DNA from: Muribaculaceae bacterium
GTDB taxonomy: Bacteria > Bacteroidota > Bacteroidia > Bacteroidales > Muribaculaceae
Reading direction: 5' to 3'
NCBI GenBank assembly: GCA_023667285.1
Contig: JAMPAK010000001.1
Coordinates: 802,301-866,300, forward strand
Length of the DNA: 64,000 bases
Both the position numbers and the translations under genes were made by a program. Positions 8,668-16,729 of this stretch are shown in pieces; position 1 is the stretch's first letter, and the number at the start of each line of letters is the position of its first letter. The notes below the pieces were generated by a model. That model had not been told where the DNA came from and searched no databases. It saw only the letters and a list, made by a program, of their open reading frames with translations.

Positions 8668-10092
8668 ATGAAAAAACTTTTACTCAGCGTCTTTGCTGCG
8701 CTCGCATGCGTGGCAACTGCCGTTGCTGATGAGGTCACCTATACTTTTACTGGTGAGGGTGATGCCTACGGCCTGACACGCACAAGTGACTCTGGTGCGG
8801 CTTATTATATGACCGGCACAACATTGACAAATGGTGCATCGACCATTGAAATCCTCGGTAGCGGAGATTCTAATAAAGAATATGGCAATGGTGTTCGCCT
8901 TTGGACCGATGGCCTCCGCATCATGAAGAAATCAGGCCTCATCATCAAGGCCGGCGGTGTCAGCATCACAAATGTCAAGATCACAACTACCAAAAATAAC
9001 GGTCCAGCAAGTTTTGATGTCAATGACAACCAATCTTTCACATCAGAATCCGACAATACAAAAATTGGCACATGGACCGGTTCTGCCACTGAAGTTAAAC
9101 TCATCAACAATGGCGATAAAGGTCTTAAAGGTACTGTTTGTGTTACAGAAATTGTTGTGACATTCGAGGCAGGTGCAACCCCCGACACCCGCAAGGCTGC
9201 AAACCTGAAGTTCCCCGAGGAGTCTTATACCATTTACTTTGGCGATCCCTTCACCGCTCCTACCCTCACAAAGGACACAAATGCTGAGGTGACATATTCG
9301 TCAGACAAGGAGACTGTAGCCACCGTCAACGCTACAACCGGCGAGGTCACAATCGTAGGTATCGGCACTGCAAACATCACAGCCAAGGCTGAGGCCAACG
9401 ATGAGTATCTCGCAGGCTCTGCTTCCTATAAACTTACTGTCGACTGGAAGGCTCCCGATGGCGCTATCTTCTCATTTGGCAAGACCGAGGAAGTGTTCTC
9501 ATTCGAGAACCCCGAAGGCCTCAATGTTTGGTCATTAGACAAATCATATGGTCTGAAGGGCACCGGATATCTGAATGGCCAGACCAACGCTGCTACAGCC
9601 GTGGCTTACACCACCGACCTCATCGACCTGACAGCCAAGAAGAACGTGAAGCTCTACTTCTCAAACGCTCTCAACAACTACAAGCTCAACAACGCTATGA
9701 TCGACGTTGCTGACTTCGCAGGCAAGGGCTACGCCACCGTTGTGGCCCGCAGGCAGGGTGAGACAACCTGGACACATGTTGCCGATATCACCAACCCCAC
9801 ATCCTTCAGCTGGAATTTCTATGAGAACGACGCTGTGTCGCTCGACGCCTTCATGGGCACGAAGATCCAGGTGGGCTTCCAGTATATGTCGACCGCCGAG
9901 GTTGCCGGTACATGGGAAGTGCAGCATGTCTACATCATGGCTGAGGACACCGTAGGCATCGAGGATATCGAGGCTGCCGACGCCGAGGCTCCCGTTGAAT
10001 ACTACAACCTGCAGGGCATCCGCGTAGAGAATCCCACCAACGGTCTCTACATCCGCCGCCAGGGCAACAAAGCCACCAAGGTGATTCTCTAA
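8668..10092 (+). CDS. Secreted protein with Big_2 domain and sorting-like C-terminal tail
   Basis: The 474-residue protein starts with a signal peptide (MKKLLLSVFAALACVATAVA, cut before DEVTYTF). A beta-rich N-terminal region follows, then a bacterial Ig-like Big_2 domain at about 178-258 (VTYSSDKETVATVNATTGEV, then ITAKAEAND). A jelly-roll-like region at about 270-430 resembles choice-of-anchor J modules. The last 35 residues contain VEYYNLQGIRVENPTNGLYI, a short tail common on exported Bacteroidales proteins and usually treated as a type IX secretion sorting-type domain. The tail is closely matched by the protein at 36.2 kb. No catalytic motif is visible, so an adhesive or binding role is only a guess. 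It is transcribed alone. Confidence 0.8.
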   Translation: MKKLLLSVFAALACVATAVADEVTYTFTGEGDAYGLTRTSDSGAAYYMTGTTLTNGASTIEILGSGDSNKEYGNGVRLWTDGLRIMKKSGLIIKAGGVSITNVKITTTKNNGPASFDVNDNQSFTSESDNTKIGTWTGSATEVKLINNGDKGLKGTVCVTEIVVTFEAGATPDTRKAANLKFPEESYTIYFGDPFTAPTLTKDTNAEVTYSSDKETVATVNATTGEVTIVGIGTANITAKAEANDEYLAGSASYKLTVDWKAPDGAIFSFGKTEEVFSFENPEGLNVWSLDKSYGLKGTGYLNGQTNAATAVAYTTDLIDLTAKKNVKLYFSNALNNYKLNNAMIDVADFAGKGYATVVARRQGETTWTHVADITNPTSFSWNFYENDAVSLDAFMGTKIQVGFQYMSTAEVAGTWEVQHVYIMAEDTVGIEDIEAADAEAPVEYYNLQGIRVENPTNGLYIRRQGNKATKVIL

Positions 10093-10112
10093 ACTCATCA
10101 CCTAACCACCAC

Positions 10113-10152
10113 AACACCCCCGGCCCCCACGCGAGGCCGAGGGTGTTTTTTC
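10113..10152 (+). terminator. Terminator after the Big_2 protein gene
   Basis: A 13-bp stem with one mismatch (10113-10125 with 10135-10147) ends in a run of six T. Confidence 0.85.
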
Positions 10153-10155
10153 GTG

Positions 10156-10211
10156 TGTCCCGAGCCTTCGGGATTGTTATTTCGGCGCCCTGCGGACTAC
10201 GATTACACGTA
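10156..10211. repeat. Degenerate fragment of the dispersed repeat
   Basis: The stretch keeps CGAGCCTTCGGGA, TTCGGCGCCCTGCGG and ATTACACGTA, all pieces of the family at 8.3 and 39.7 kb. The unit is incomplete. It marks the left edge of the AT-rich two-gene island. Confidence 0.5.
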
Positions 10212-10264
10212 TGTCAGCAATGTTAAATTACAATAAATCTCAGAATTAAATCTAATTCTTACTG

Positions 10265-10293
10265 TTGTAATACAAAAAAATTCGCTATATTTG
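10265..10293 (+). promoter_or_regulatory. Promoter of the DUF4065/GNAT pair
   Basis: TTG (10265-10267) is followed after 18 bases by TATATTTG (10286-10293). The start codon lies 35 bases downstream. Confidence 0.65.
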
Positions 10294-10328
10294 CAACGAG
10301 CGAAAACTGCGCATAAATAAAATAAGGT

Positions 10329-10814
10329 ATGATAGATGTCATTCAAGCTGCATCCTATATATATAATCGGTATCACGATCAGTTTTATAGGATTATTGAT
10401 GAAATGAAGCTGCATAAACTGCTTTATTTCACTCAACGTGAATCTATTATAGAGACTGGAGAACCCATGTTTACGGCTCAATTTGCTGCATGGAAATATG
10501 GTCCTGTTTTAGTGCAGATTCGTGAATGCTATCGTAATCAGACACTCAATGACCCTATTGATGGCAAAGATTTGGAAAAGTATCAACCAGTGTTTGACTA
10601 CGTTTTCGAAAATTATGCGAAAAAAAGCTCGTGGAGTTTAAGCATGTTATCCCATGGAGAGGTTTCATGGCAGAGAGCACGAAAGAACACTCCTGAGGGT
10701 GAGAAATGCACGTCTCTTATCAGAGTAGAGGATATTCGGGAAGATGCCGAAAGGATTAAGACACGTCGATTCTATTTTAACGAAATTCTCCCTCAGATAA
10801 GTGCGAATAACTAA
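10329..10814 (+). CDS. DUF4065 (Panacea/SocA-like) protein, probable antitoxin
   Basis: The 161-residue soluble protein has the hallmarks of the DUF4065 fold: MKLHKLLYFTQ at 26-36, FAAWKYGPV at 52-60 and LSHGEVSWQRAR at 107-118. This domain was named Panacea because it serves as the antitoxin for many unrelated toxins. The founding member, SocA of Caulobacter, is an adaptor that delivers its toxin SocB for degradation. The gene overlaps the next one by 14 bases, a translational coupling typical of toxin-antitoxin pairs. Both genes are AT-rich compared with all their neighbours (one 60-base line at 10381 has 19 G/C, against 39 at 7381), which suggests recent acquisition. The antitoxin role is inferred from family and context. 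Confidence 0.75.
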   Translation: MIDVIQAASYIYNRYHDQFYRIIDEMKLHKLLYFTQRESIIETGEPMFTAQFAAWKYGPVLVQIRECYRNQTLNDPIDGKDLEKYQPVFDYVFENYAKKSSWSLSMLSHGEVSWQRARKNTPEGEKCTSLIRVEDIREDAERIKTRRFYFNEILPQISANN

Positions 10815-11670
10815 AGAGCAGGAATCCATTCTAAATGGATTCAAATGTGTCAGAGCAAGCAGCATAGAGCCATCTCGTTTGAATTCTATCTGTGGTCCCA
10901 TCATTGATGGCAAAAACAGGTCATCGTTGATTGATCATTTCCGTAATTCCAAGCATCTGGAAGATGATAGAGAGGGGGCATTGGCCTCATATGTGATTCT
11001 CAACAATAGTGGGGATGTTCTTTCGTTTTTTTCAATAAGATGTGGCGAATTGTTTGAAAAAGTAGATCATCAAAAGATGATATTAGGTCACAATGCATTG
11101 ATTGGGATGAACATATTACGTACCACTCCGGACATTTCAGAGGAAGATCGCAATAAAGCATTACAGGCAATTGAAGATGCTCTTAATGCAGGATTAAGTA
11201 TAGACGACTTTGTTTTCTATGCCGGCAAAAAACACACTTATCTGGGAGACGTATCGAAGGAACCAAGCAGTGAGGTTAGCCGAGTATCAGTCGTTTATTC
11301 AGGTGTTGAATTGAAGTTTTTTGGAATCAATGACAATGCCAGACCATTTTGGAAAAGCCTGAACCTCCCCAGAAAAATGGGTGAAACGTTGTTCTGGCAT
11401 TTCATAGTTCCTAAAATTGAAAAGTTAAGGGAAATAGTGGGGTGTCAATATATGTATCTGTTTGCAGCTGATCAGGAGGCTGATGGGCATCTAGTGACAT
11501 ACTATCGCACCGTTCTACATATAGATGCACCCTCAAGATTGGCATCAAACAAACCATATTTTGATTATAAGAGCATGTTCCTATATCAGGATATAAACCG
11601 TTTGTACGAACATAGAAGGTTGTTTTTAGATTCCTTTAATCCGGATGTCGGGGATGGAGATATTGTTTAA
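10801..11670 (+). CDS. GNAT-like acetyltransferase, probable toxin partner of the DUF4065 protein
   Basis: The 289-residue protein probably starts at a GTG (GTGCGAATAACTAAAGAG) inside the end of the upstream gene. Its layout fits the GNAT fold. GALASYVILNNSGDVLSFFS (59-78) looks like strands 2-3 and SVVYSGVELKFFGIND (163-178) like strand 4. KMGETLFWHFIVPKIEKLRE (192-211) looks like helix 3 and GCQYMYLFAADQ (214-225) like strand 5. LVTYYRTVLHI and MFLYQDI complete the fold. A canonical Q/RxxGxG/A acetyl-CoA loop is not obvious; RKMGET is the nearest, so activity is uncertain. Known GNAT toxins acetylate aminoacyl-tRNA. The Panacea neighbour, overlap and AT-rich composition all suggest a toxin role. 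Without that context I would call it only a GNAT-like hypothetical. Confidence 0.6.
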   Translation: MRITKEQESILNGFKCVRASSIEPSRLNSICGPIIDGKNRSSLIDHFRNSKHLEDDREGALASYVILNNSGDVLSFFSIRCGELFEKVDHQKMILGHNALIGMNILRTTPDISEEDRNKALQAIEDALNAGLSIDDFVFYAGKKHTYLGDVSKEPSSEVSRVSVVYSGVELKFFGINDNARPFWKSLNLPRKMGETLFWHFIVPKIEKLREIVGCQYMYLFAADQEADGHLVTYYRTVLHIDAPSRLASNKPYFDYKSMFLYQDINRLYEHRRLFLDSFNPDVGDGDIV

Positions 11671-11678
11671 ACAAACAA

Positions 11679-11722
11679 AGAGTCCATAACTCTGTGGGGG
11701 GGAACCACGGGTTATGGACTCT
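11679..11722. terminator. Bidirectional terminator between the GNAT-like gene and efp
   Basis: AGAGTCCATAAC (11679-11690) pairs perfectly with GTTATGGACTCT (11711-11722). GTGG and CCAC can form an inner stem. It sits between convergent genes. Confidence 0.85.
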
Positions 11723-11743
11723 CTTAGATTGTGATAGGGGGAA

Positions 11744-12307
11744 TTATTTGACGCGCTCTACATATGAGCCGTCGCGGGTATCGACACGCACTTTGTCGCC
11801 GATATTGCAGAAGAGGGGCACGCGTATTTCGGCTCCTGTCTCGACTGTGGCGGGCTTGAGGGTGTTTGTGGCTGTATCGCCCTTGATGCCGGGCTCGGTG
11901 TAGGTAATCTCGAGCACAACGGATGTGGGCATCTCGCAGGTGAGGATTGTCTCAGACTCTGCATGCACGTTTGCCTCGCAGACGTCACCTTCCTTGAGGA
12001 ACTCTACTCCCTCGATGCTCTCGCCGGGGAGGATGACCTCTTCCCAAGTCTCGGTGTGGAGGAAGTGGTAGCCCATGTCGTCCTTGTATGAGTACTGGTA
12101 GGGGCGGCGCTCGATGCGGACCTCATTGACCTTTACGCCTGAGTTCCATGTCTTGTCGAGGATGCGGCCTGTGCGGACGTTCTTGAGTTTTGTGCGGACA
12201 AAGGCGGGGCCTTTGCCGGGTTTCACATGAAGGAATTCAACGATGAAGTAGTACTGGCCATCGATGTCGAGGCACATTCCGTTTTTAAAATCTGCAGTTG
12301 TTGCCAT
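11744..12307 (-). CDS. efp: Elongation factor P
   Basis: EF-P binds ribosomes stalled at proline stretches and stimulates peptide-bond formation. It has 187 residues, the normal length, with the KOW-like first domain, two OB domains and the C-terminal signature region containing [18 protein letters not shown]. The residue that is modified in other bacteria corresponds to Lys32, in [11 protein letters not shown]. The lysine is present, but no modification enzyme is encoded nearby. It is the last gene of a closely spaced minus-strand group (nif3, zinc-ribbon gene, slyD, efp), 38 bases after slyD. Confidence 0.96.
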   Translation of the reverse strand: MATTADFKNGMCLDIDGQYYFIVEFLHVKPGKGPAFVRTKLKNVRTGRILDKTWNSGVKVNEVRIERRPYQYSYKDDMGYHFLHTETWEEVILPGESIEGVEFLKEGDVCEANVHAESETILTCEMPTSVVLEITYTEPGIKGDTATNTLKPATVETGAEIRVPLFCNIGDKVRVDTRDGSYVERVK

Positions 12308-12345
12308 TTCTTATGGTAGAAGTTGAGAGTTTTAGTAATAATGAA

Positions 12346-12921
12346 TCAATTGCCGCAGCCTCCACAGCAGCCGTCGCTGCCACAGTCTGAGCCTGAGCCG
12401 CCGCCGCCACATCCGCCACATCCGCCCATGTAGGGACGGAGTTCCTCAGGCGAAGGCTCGCGGACGGTGAGGACACGGCCTGTGAAGTGGAGGTCCTTGC
12501 CCACGAGGGGATGGTTGAAGTCCATTGTGACATTGTCGGCGGTGAGGCTCTTGACGATGCCGGTAATCTGATAGCCGTCGGCCGTGATCATGGGGAGCTC
12601 CGCACCGGGCTTGACGCGGTCAGTGTCCACCTGGCCCTCATCGTCGGTGAAGATGTCGATGGGGAGTGTGACCACGTCGTCAGGAGAGTATAGGAATCCT
12701 TTCTCGGCGGGGACTGAGACGTCGAAGGTGTCGCCGGCTTTCATCCCTGCGAGCCTGGTAGCCAGCCCCTCCACGAGGCCTGGTGTGATGCCATAGATGA
12801 ATGCCTCGGGCTGTGAGGGCTCGACAGTGTGGACGGGATCTTTGTGGCCGTCGGAGCCAACGGTGTAAAGGTCGTAGGCTATCTCGACATACTGGCCTGG
12901 GGTGATGGTGTCTGTGGCCAT
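12346..12921 (-). CDS. slyD: SlyD-type FKBP peptidyl-prolyl isomerase with Cys/Gly-rich tail
   Basis: This prolyl isomerase and chaperone has 191 residues. The FKBP core begins at TPGQYVEIAYDLYT, and the insert-in-flap chaperone domain lies at about 70-125, as in SlyD. VTMDFNHPLVGKDLHFTG (about 130-147) is the conserved FNHPLAG-type closing segment. The last 26 residues are almost only Gly and Cys, with six cysteines and a few Ser/Asp. E. coli SlyD has a His/Cys/Asp-rich nickel-binding tail that hands metal to hydrogenase, so this tail probably binds a soft metal, though it lacks histidines. The start codon abuts the stop of efp-side spacing at one end, and the zinc-ribbon gene ends directly before it at the other. 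Confidence 0.92.
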   Translation of the reverse strand: MATDTITPGQYVEIAYDLYTVGSDGHKDPVHTVEPSQPEAFIYGITPGLVEGLATRLAGMKAGDTFDVSVPAEKGFLYSPDDVVTLPIDIFTDDEGQVDTDRVKPGAELPMITADGYQITGIVKSLTADNVTMDFNHPLVGKDLHFTGRVLTVREPSPEELRPYMGGCGGCGGGGSGSDCGSDGCCGGCGN

Positions 12922-13710
12922 TTACTTGGTTGTCTTGGGTTCCTCAGGAGCTATGCCTGCGAGCTCGGGGTCAATCATGATGCGGCCGCAATACTCACAC
13001 ACGATGATTTTCTTGTGCATCTTGATTTCCATCTGCCGCTGGGGCGGGATGCGGTTGAAGCAGCCGCCACATGCGTTGCGCTGGATGTAGACAACGCCGA
13101 GGCCGTTGCGGGCGTTCTTGCGGATGCGCTTGAAGGCGTTGAGGGTTCGGGGGTCGTCGATCTTAGCCTCGAGGTCCTTGGCCTTGATGCGGAGCTGCTC
13201 CTCGTCCTTACGGGTCTCGGAGATGATCTCCTCAAGCTGCTGGCGCTTCTCGGCAAGCATGTGGTTGTGGTCTGAGAGGTTGATGGTGGCGCTGTCAATC
13301 TCGGCGCTCTTGGTCTCCATGTCGCGGGCATACTGGTTGATGCGCTTCTCAGAGAGCTGGATCTCGAGGGTCTGATATTCGATTTCCTTAGTCAGGAGGT
13401 CGAACTCGCGGTTGTTGCGGACATTGTCGAGCTGGGTCTTGTAGGTGTCGATTTTTGTCTGTGCTTCGAGAATCTTGTTGTGTTCTGTCGCCATGCGGCT
13501 GCGGAGGTCCTCGATTTCGGCTTTGAACTTATCGATACGTGTGTGGAGACCCTCGATGTTGTCCTCAAGGTCGCGCACCTCTTCGGGGAGCTCGCCGCGG
13601 ATGGTGCGGATGCGGTCTATCTCTGAGAGGATTGTCTGGAGTTCATAGAGCGAACGCAGGCGGTGTTCCACCGAGTTGGTCTGGTCGTTTTTGTTTTGCT
13701 CTTTGGCCAT
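12922..13710 (-). CDS. Coiled-coil protein with C-terminal C4 zinc ribbon
   Basis: The 262-residue protein is a long helical coiled coil (about 10-190, rich in Glu, Lys, Arg and Leu in heptads). It then has a zinc ribbon with two cysteine pairs: ACGGCF near 214-219 and CEYCGR near 238-243. This is the C4-type zinc-ribbon family, whose genes lie next to nif3 in many phyla. The Campylobacter member CdsZ affects growth and metal-linked metabolism, but the general function is not settled. The gene lies 24 bases after nif3 and ends one base before the slyD start codon, so it is cotranscribed with both. Confidence 0.88.
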   Translation of the reverse strand: MAKEQNKNDQTNSVEHRLRSLYELQTILSEIDRIRTIRGELPEEVRDLEDNIEGLHTRIDKFKAEIEDLRSRMATEHNKILEAQTKIDTYKTQLDNVRNNREFDLLTKEIEYQTLEIQLSEKRINQYARDMETKSAEIDSATINLSDHNHMLAEKRQQLEEIISETRKDEEQLRIKAKDLEAKIDDPRTLNAFKRIRKNARNGLGVVYIQRNACGGCFNRIPPQRQMEIKMHKKIIVCEYCGRIMIDPELAGIAPEEPKTTK

Positions 13711-13734
13711 ATTGGATAATGATGTTGTAATCTT

Positions 13735-14520
13735 TCAACGGTTTTTCACGTGATATGACACAGGTGTATGCTCACATGTGCACATACGGAGTGCAAAGTT
13801 AGGAAATTTTTTGGAGATAATGTTCGAAAAAATTGATTTAGTGCATATTTCGCTCTCATAATGCCCGGTGTCGACCAGGATTATATCGTTTCCGCGGTCG
13901 AGGAAGTCGTGATAGCGGATGTCTGAGGTGATGTAGGCGTCGGCTCCCGCGGCTATGGCTGTGGAGATGAACTCTCCCCCAGAGCCGCTGCATATGGCCA
14001 CCCTGCTCACCTCTGAGCGGCGTCCGGGTGTGAGACGCACTCCGCCTCCATAGAGGTCAAGCACTTTATCGATGAAGCATTCACGGTCAATGGGGGTGGG
14101 AAATCTACCCACCACTCCGAGCGAGGTAGAGGGGTCGAGGACAGATGTGTCCGTGAGACCCAGGCGGGACGCAAGCCATGAAGAGGGGCCGCATGGAGCC
14201 ACGTCGAGCGCAGTGTGGGATGAGTAGACGGCTATCCCTGAGCGGATGGCGCGGATGACGCTGTCGGCCTGCAGGGAGCCTCCGTCGAGTATGGACCGCA
14301 GTCCCTTGAAGATAAGCGGGTGATGGCTCACGATGAGGTTGCAGCCACTCTCGTGGGCCTCGTCGACCACAGCGGGGGTGACGTCGAGACAGAGCATGGC
14401 GCCGGTGCACTCGGCCTCTGTCCCCAGGGGGGCTATCTGCCACCCGGAGTTGTCCCACGACTCCTGGCCGGAGAGGGGGGCCACCTCCTCGATGGCGTCA
14501 GCGATGGCTTGGAGGGTCAT
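13735..14520 (-). CDS. Nif3-like dinuclear metal centre protein
   Basis: The 261-residue protein matches the NIF3/YbgI/DUF34 family. It has the early NSGWQIAPLG segment, the metal-binding IVSHHPLIFKGL motif near residues 63-74, SHTALDVA near 97-104, and the C-terminal VDTGHYESE motif carrying the last metal ligands. It is the short form, without the PII-like insert found in many Bacillota and Bacteroidota proteins. Older annotations call the family GTP cyclohydrolase I type 2, but that role is not established. Neighbouring zinc-ribbon and metal-tailed slyD genes suggest a metal-handling theme. An aspS terminator separates it from aspS. Confidence 0.92.
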   Translation of the reverse strand: MTLQAIADAIEEVAPLSGQESWDNSGWQIAPLGTEAECTGAMLCLDVTPAVVDEAHESGCNLIVSHHPLIFKGLRSILDGGSLQADSVIRAIRSGIAVYSSHTALDVAPCGPSSWLASRLGLTDTSVLDPSTSLGVVGRFPTPIDRECFIDKVLDLYGGGVRLTPGRRSEVSRVAICSGSGGEFISTAIAAGADAYITSDIRYHDFLDRGNDIILVDTGHYESEICTKSIFSNIISKKFPNFALRMCTCEHTPVSYHVKNR

Positions 14521-14535
14521 ATGTTATGGCGATTT

Positions 14536-14587
14536 GATAAAAAATACACCAGTCCGGCCTTGAAGGGGTAGGGGAGGCCGGACCGGT
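14536..14587 (-). terminator. Terminator after aspS
   Basis: On the minus strand a 13-bp GC-rich stem (14575-14587 with 14548-14560, one mismatch) is followed by a T-rich run at 14545-14538. Confidence 0.8.
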
Positions 14588-14602
14588 GAGTGGGGTTATG
14601 TG

Positions 14603-16357
14603 TCAATCCTTGAGATCGAGTCTGATCTGAAGTTCGTCGAGCTGCGACTCGTCGATAGCCGAGGGGGCATCGATCATCATGTCGCGGCCGGAGTTATTCT
14701 TGGGGAAGGCGATGACGTCACGGATGGAGTCGAGACCGGCCAGGATGGAGACGAAGCGGTCAAACCCGAAGGCAAGACCGCCGTGAGGGGGCGCGCCATA
14801 CTTGAAGGCGTTCATCAGGAAGCCGAACTTATACTGGGCATCCTCCTCTGAGAGGCCGAGCAGACGGAACATCTTGTCCTGGAGCTTTGCCTCGTGGATG
14901 CGGATAGAGCCGCCGCCGAGCTCGTTGCCGTTGACCACCATGTCGTAGGCGGTGGCGCGGACAGCGCCGGTGTCCGTGTCGAGCATGTCGATGTCGTCAG
15001 GGTTGGGCGAGGTGAAGGGATGGTGCATGGCATAGTAGCGCTGTGTCTCGTCGTCCCACTCGAAGAGGGGGAAGTCTACCACCCAGAGGCATGAGAACTT
15101 CTGAGGGTCTCTGAGACCGAGACGCGAGCCCATTTCGAGACGCAGTTCGTTGAGCTGCTTGCGGGTCTTCATGGTGGGACCTGCCAGAATGAGCATAAGG
15201 TCGCCGGGATTTGCGCCGGCGCGCTCGCCCCAGCCACGGAGGGCATCGTCGGTGAAGAATTTGCCAACTGACGACTTTATGGAGCCGTCCTCCTCAAACT
15301 TGACCCACATGAGCCCCTTGGCGCCCACCTGCGGACGCTTCACGAAGTCTGTCAACTGGTCAATCTGCTTGCGTGTATATGAAGCACAGCCGGGAGCCAC
15401 GATGGCGCCGACATACTCGGCCTCGTCCATGACTGAGAATCCGCTTCCTTCGGTGAGGTCCTTGAGCTCGACAAAGGTCATGCCGAAACGTGTGTCGGGC
15501 TTGTCGGAGCCATAGAGCCTCATGGCGTCGGCCCACGTCATGCGCGGGAATGGCTCGGTGAAGTCTATATCTTTGACATACTTGAAAATATGCTTCACAA
15601 GTCCCTCAAACATCTGCAACACATCCTCCTGGGTGACAAACGACATCTCGCAGTCAATCTGTGTGAACTCCGGCTGGCGGTCGGCGCGCAGGTCCTCGTC
15701 GCGGAAGCATTTGACAATCTGGAAGTAGCGGTCAAATCCGCTCACCATGAGAAGCTGCTTGAAGGTCTGGGGCGACTGTGGGAGGGCATAGAACTGCCCG
15801 GGATTCATGCGCGAAGGCACCACGAAGTCGCGCGCACCCTCGGGAGTAGACTTGATCAACACAGGTGTCTCCACCTCGAGGAAACCCTTGGAGTCGAGAT
15901 AGCGGCGTATCTCAAAGGCCATCTTGTGGCGCAGCTCAAGGTTGGAGCGCACACATGAACGGCGCAGGTCGAGGTAGCGGTATTTCATGCGGAGGTCATC
16001 ACCGCCATCGGTGTTGTCCTCGATGGTGAATGGCGGCACGTCGCTGGTGTTAAGCACCTTGAGGTCCTTGGCAATAATCTCGATGTCGCCGGTGGGGATA
16101 TGGGCGTTTTTGCTTGTGCGCTCGGCCACCTTGCCTGAGATCTGGACCACGTATTCGCGTCCGAGTTTGTTGGCGGCCTCACAGAGGGCTGCGTCAGTAT
16201 CCATGTCGAAGACGGCCTGGGTGATGCCATAGCGGTCGCGGATATCAACAAAAGTCATGCCCCCCATCTTGCGGGTGCGCTGCACCCACCCGGCGAGGGT
16301 CACGTCGCGGCCGGCGTCTGAGAGGCGCAGTTCGCCGCAAGTATTTGTCCTATACAT
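14603..16357 (-). CDS. aspS: Aspartyl-tRNA synthetase
   Basis: This class II synthetase charges tRNA-Asp. It has 584 residues, with an N-terminal OB-fold anticodon domain (about 1-105) and the catalytic core carrying motif 2 ([19 protein letters not shown]). The bacterial GAD insertion lies at about 290-400, and motif 3 is [13 protein letters not shown] near 535-547. The size and GAD domain identify the bacterial type. Whether it also charges tRNA-Asn cannot be decided here. It is transcribed alone from its own promoter and ends at a strong hairpin terminator. Confidence 0.97.
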   Translation of the reverse strand: MYRTNTCGELRLSDAGRDVTLAGWVQRTRKMGGMTFVDIRDRYGITQAVFDMDTDAALCEAANKLGREYVVQISGKVAERTSKNAHIPTGDIEIIAKDLKVLNTSDVPPFTIEDNTDGGDDLRMKYRYLDLRRSCVRSNLELRHKMAFEIRRYLDSKGFLEVETPVLIKSTPEGARDFVVPSRMNPGQFYALPQSPQTFKQLLMVSGFDRYFQIVKCFRDEDLRADRQPEFTQIDCEMSFVTQEDVLQMFEGLVKHIFKYVKDIDFTEPFPRMTWADAMRLYGSDKPDTRFGMTFVELKDLTEGSGFSVMDEAEYVGAIVAPGCASYTRKQIDQLTDFVKRPQVGAKGLMWVKFEEDGSIKSSVGKFFTDDALRGWGERAGANPGDLMLILAGPTMKTRKQLNELRLEMGSRLGLRDPQKFSCLWVVDFPLFEWDDETQRYYAMHHPFTSPNPDDIDMLDTDTGAVRATAYDMVVNGNELGGGSIRIHEAKLQDKMFRLLGLSEEDAQYKFGFLMNAFKYGAPPHGGLAFGFDRFVSILAGLDSIRDVIAFPKNNSGRDMMIDAPSAIDESQLDELQIRLDLKD

Positions 16358-16389
16358 ATATTATTGATAATGTGATTTTGTCTTTTGCG

Positions 16390-16420
16390 CAAAATTACGC
16401 AAAAATCCCCACCCCACAAA
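16390..16420 (-). promoter_or_regulatory. Promoter of aspS
   Basis: On the minus strand TTTG (16417-16420) is followed after 19 bases by TAATTTTG (16390-16397). The start codon follows 33 bases later. Confidence 0.7.
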
Positions 16421-16430
16421 AAAACCAAAC

Positions 16431-16457
16431 GAGAAGATGATATCACATCGTCTTCTC
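16431..16457. other. Strong hairpin in the aspS-recA intergenic region
   Basis: An 11-bp stem with a 5-base loop (GAGAAGATGAT, then ATCAC, then ATCGTCTTCTC) includes one G-T pair. Read on the minus strand it is followed by GTTTGGTTTTTTT and resembles a terminator. It lies upstream of the aspS promoter, so it ends no gene I can see. The rest of this 372-base gap holds the two divergent promoters. Confidence 0.6.
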
Positions 16458-16611
16458 GCTTAGATAATAAACCAATCATTATCACATTTCTTGCAATGGA
16501 AAAAGTAATTTTTCTATATCTTTTCAACGCACGGATGGACGAATGGTTCACAGGGTTTGAAAAAAAATCACATAAAAACTGTATTTTTTTGCTCATGAGG
16601 CGTGAATTTGC

Positions 16612-16619
16612 TATTTTTA
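16612..16619 (+). promoter_or_regulatory. Possible recA -7 element
   Basis: TATTTTTA departs from TAnnTTTG in the last base. A TTTG-like stretch lies about 20 bases upstream, near 16588-16592. The leader to recA would be about 105 bases. No clear SOS-type operator was recognised. Confidence 0.4.
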
Positions 16620-16729
16620 CGGTGAAATAAGCCTTTGCTTAACATATTTTATGCCACTTGGGTGATGATGATGCCCATCAATGGCACTAAATTTGCATCA
16701 TAGAAAGATAATAAAACTCATAATCATAA

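Noticed and set aside
16431-16457. Attenuator or T-box in the aspS leader
   Set aside because: The hairpin lies upstream of the best aspS promoter (-7 at 16390-16397), so it would not be in the aspS transcript. T-box elements are not expected in this phylum.
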